In this document: positions 5,139-5,574 of the stretch, piece by piece
Layout: each line of letters starts with the position of its first letter
How positions within the stretch are numbered: position 1 is the first letter of the stretch
NCBI GenBank assembly: GCA_017451665.1
Contig: JAFTNX010000023.1
Span: 1 to 5,574, forward strand
Direction: 5' to 3'
DNA from: Oscillospiraceae bacterium
GTDB taxonomy: Bacteria; Bacillota; Clostridia; Oscillospirales; Ruminococcaceae
DNA: 5,574 nucleotides
Position numbers and translations under genes: made by a program
Notes under the pieces: model-generated
Told to the model about the DNA's origin: nothing
Databases searched by the model: none
Seen by the model: only the letters and a program-made list of their open reading frames with translations

Positions 5139-5574
5139 TTATCCCAACAGAACATCTGTTACAAGCATCACACAAAAGCCTATAAGCAAAGCGTAGGTTG
5201 CCCCTCTTTCACAGCCGTGTGAATGTGTTTCAGGAATCATTTCATCGCTTATTACATAAAGCATTGTTCCACCTGCAAAGGCAAGTGCAAAAGGTAAAAT
5301 AAATGAAGCCACACTTACTGCAAGATACCCTATAAGCGTTCCCACAACCTCAACAAGCCCCGTTATCATTGCACAGACAAAAGTCTTCTTTGCAGATACA
5401 CCTGCCGAAAGCATAGGCCCAATAATTACCATTCCCTCAGGTATGTTCTGTAACGCAATTCCTCCTGCTATCATAAGCGCCTGTGAAACATTCTCATACC
5501 CAAATCCTAAACCTGCCGCAATACCCTCAGGCAGATTATGTATTCCGATAGCTATTACAAAAAGTAAAATCTTG
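5139..5574 (-). CDS. ZIP-family divalent metal transporter, GufA-like (C-terminal part)
   Basis: The reading frame stays open to the window edge at 5574, so about 145 C-terminal residues are present and the N-terminal helices are missing. ZIP proteins import divalent metals such as zinc, iron or manganese across the cytoplasmic membrane. Two signature helices are visible: HNLPEG (His codon 5538-5540, Glu codon 5526-5528) and QNIPEG (Gln codon 5448-5450), followed by a third helix with GLVEVVG and a later FAGGTMLYVISDEMIPETH segment. The intervals His to Gln (30 residues) and Gln to third-helix Glu (33) equal those I recall for metal ligands of the Bordetella ZIP structure (H177, Q207, E240), placing it in the GufA branch, where Gln replaces the second His. 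The internal ATG at 5472-5474 is not the start, because the first signature lies upstream of it. No functional link to the ABC operon is evident. The metal cannot be told from the sequence. Confidence 0.9.
   Translation of the reverse strand, partial: KILLFVIAIGIHNLPEGIAAGLGFGYENVSQALMIAGGIALQNIPEGMVIIGPMLSAGVSAKKTFVCAMITGLVEVVGTLIGYLAVSVASFILPFALAFAGGTMLYVISDEMIPETHSHGCERGATYALLIGFCVMLVTDVLLG

Noticed and set aside
5139..5474. Short complete 111-residue membrane protein starting at the ATG at 5474
   Set aside because: The frame is open upstream to the window edge and encodes the HNLPEG metal-binding helix there, so this ATG is an internal methionine of a longer ZIP protein.

Overview
The window looks like chromosomal DNA of a low-GC Gram-positive bacterium, most likely a gut-type member of the Clostridia. 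This is inferred from the AT-rich sequence, strong AGGAG/AGGAGG ribosome binding sites, consensus sigma-A-like promoter elements, U-tailed hairpin terminators and protein families typical of Firmicutes. No genus can be named from the sequence alone.

Layout: (1) Positions 1-214 are non-coding. They hold two tandem hairpins (4-43 and 68-104), probably terminators of a gene outside the window, then a good sigma-A promoter (161-189). (2) 215-2007 encodes a two-component system: a multi-pass membrane histidine kinase of the HisKA_3 (NarL-partner) type, and a NarL/LuxR-type response regulator overlapping it by one base. (3) 2008-2114 is a compact control region. It has two dyads 24 bp apart that can also fold into one long hairpin with a seven-T tail, followed by an extended -10 element with almost no -35. 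(4) 2115-5089 is a three-gene ABC transporter operon in the order FtsX-like permease, MacB/LolD-type ATPase, FtsX-like permease, with 18-nt and ATGA (4-nt overlap) junctions. (5) 5094-5129 is a bidirectional terminator. (6) 5139-5574, on the minus strand, is the C-terminal part of a GufA-like ZIP metal transporter whose start lies beyond the window.

Working model (inference): the kinase senses a signal at the membrane and phosphorylates the regulator. The regulator binds the dyads centred near -42 and -66 of the predicted transporter start and switches on the two-permease ABC transporter. The organisation recalls Firmicutes modules that detect and remove membrane-active compounds, but it is not BceRS-BceAB: the regulator is NarL-type rather than OmpR-type, and the two permeases are four-helix proteins rather than one ten-helix protein. 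The substrate cannot be read from the sequence. The ZIP gene is convergent, has its own terminator side, and is probably unrelated.

I do not see a radically new system. The most testable points are the terminator/operator overlap at 2011-2055 and the kinase H-box, which has Asn where Asp or Glu is normal.
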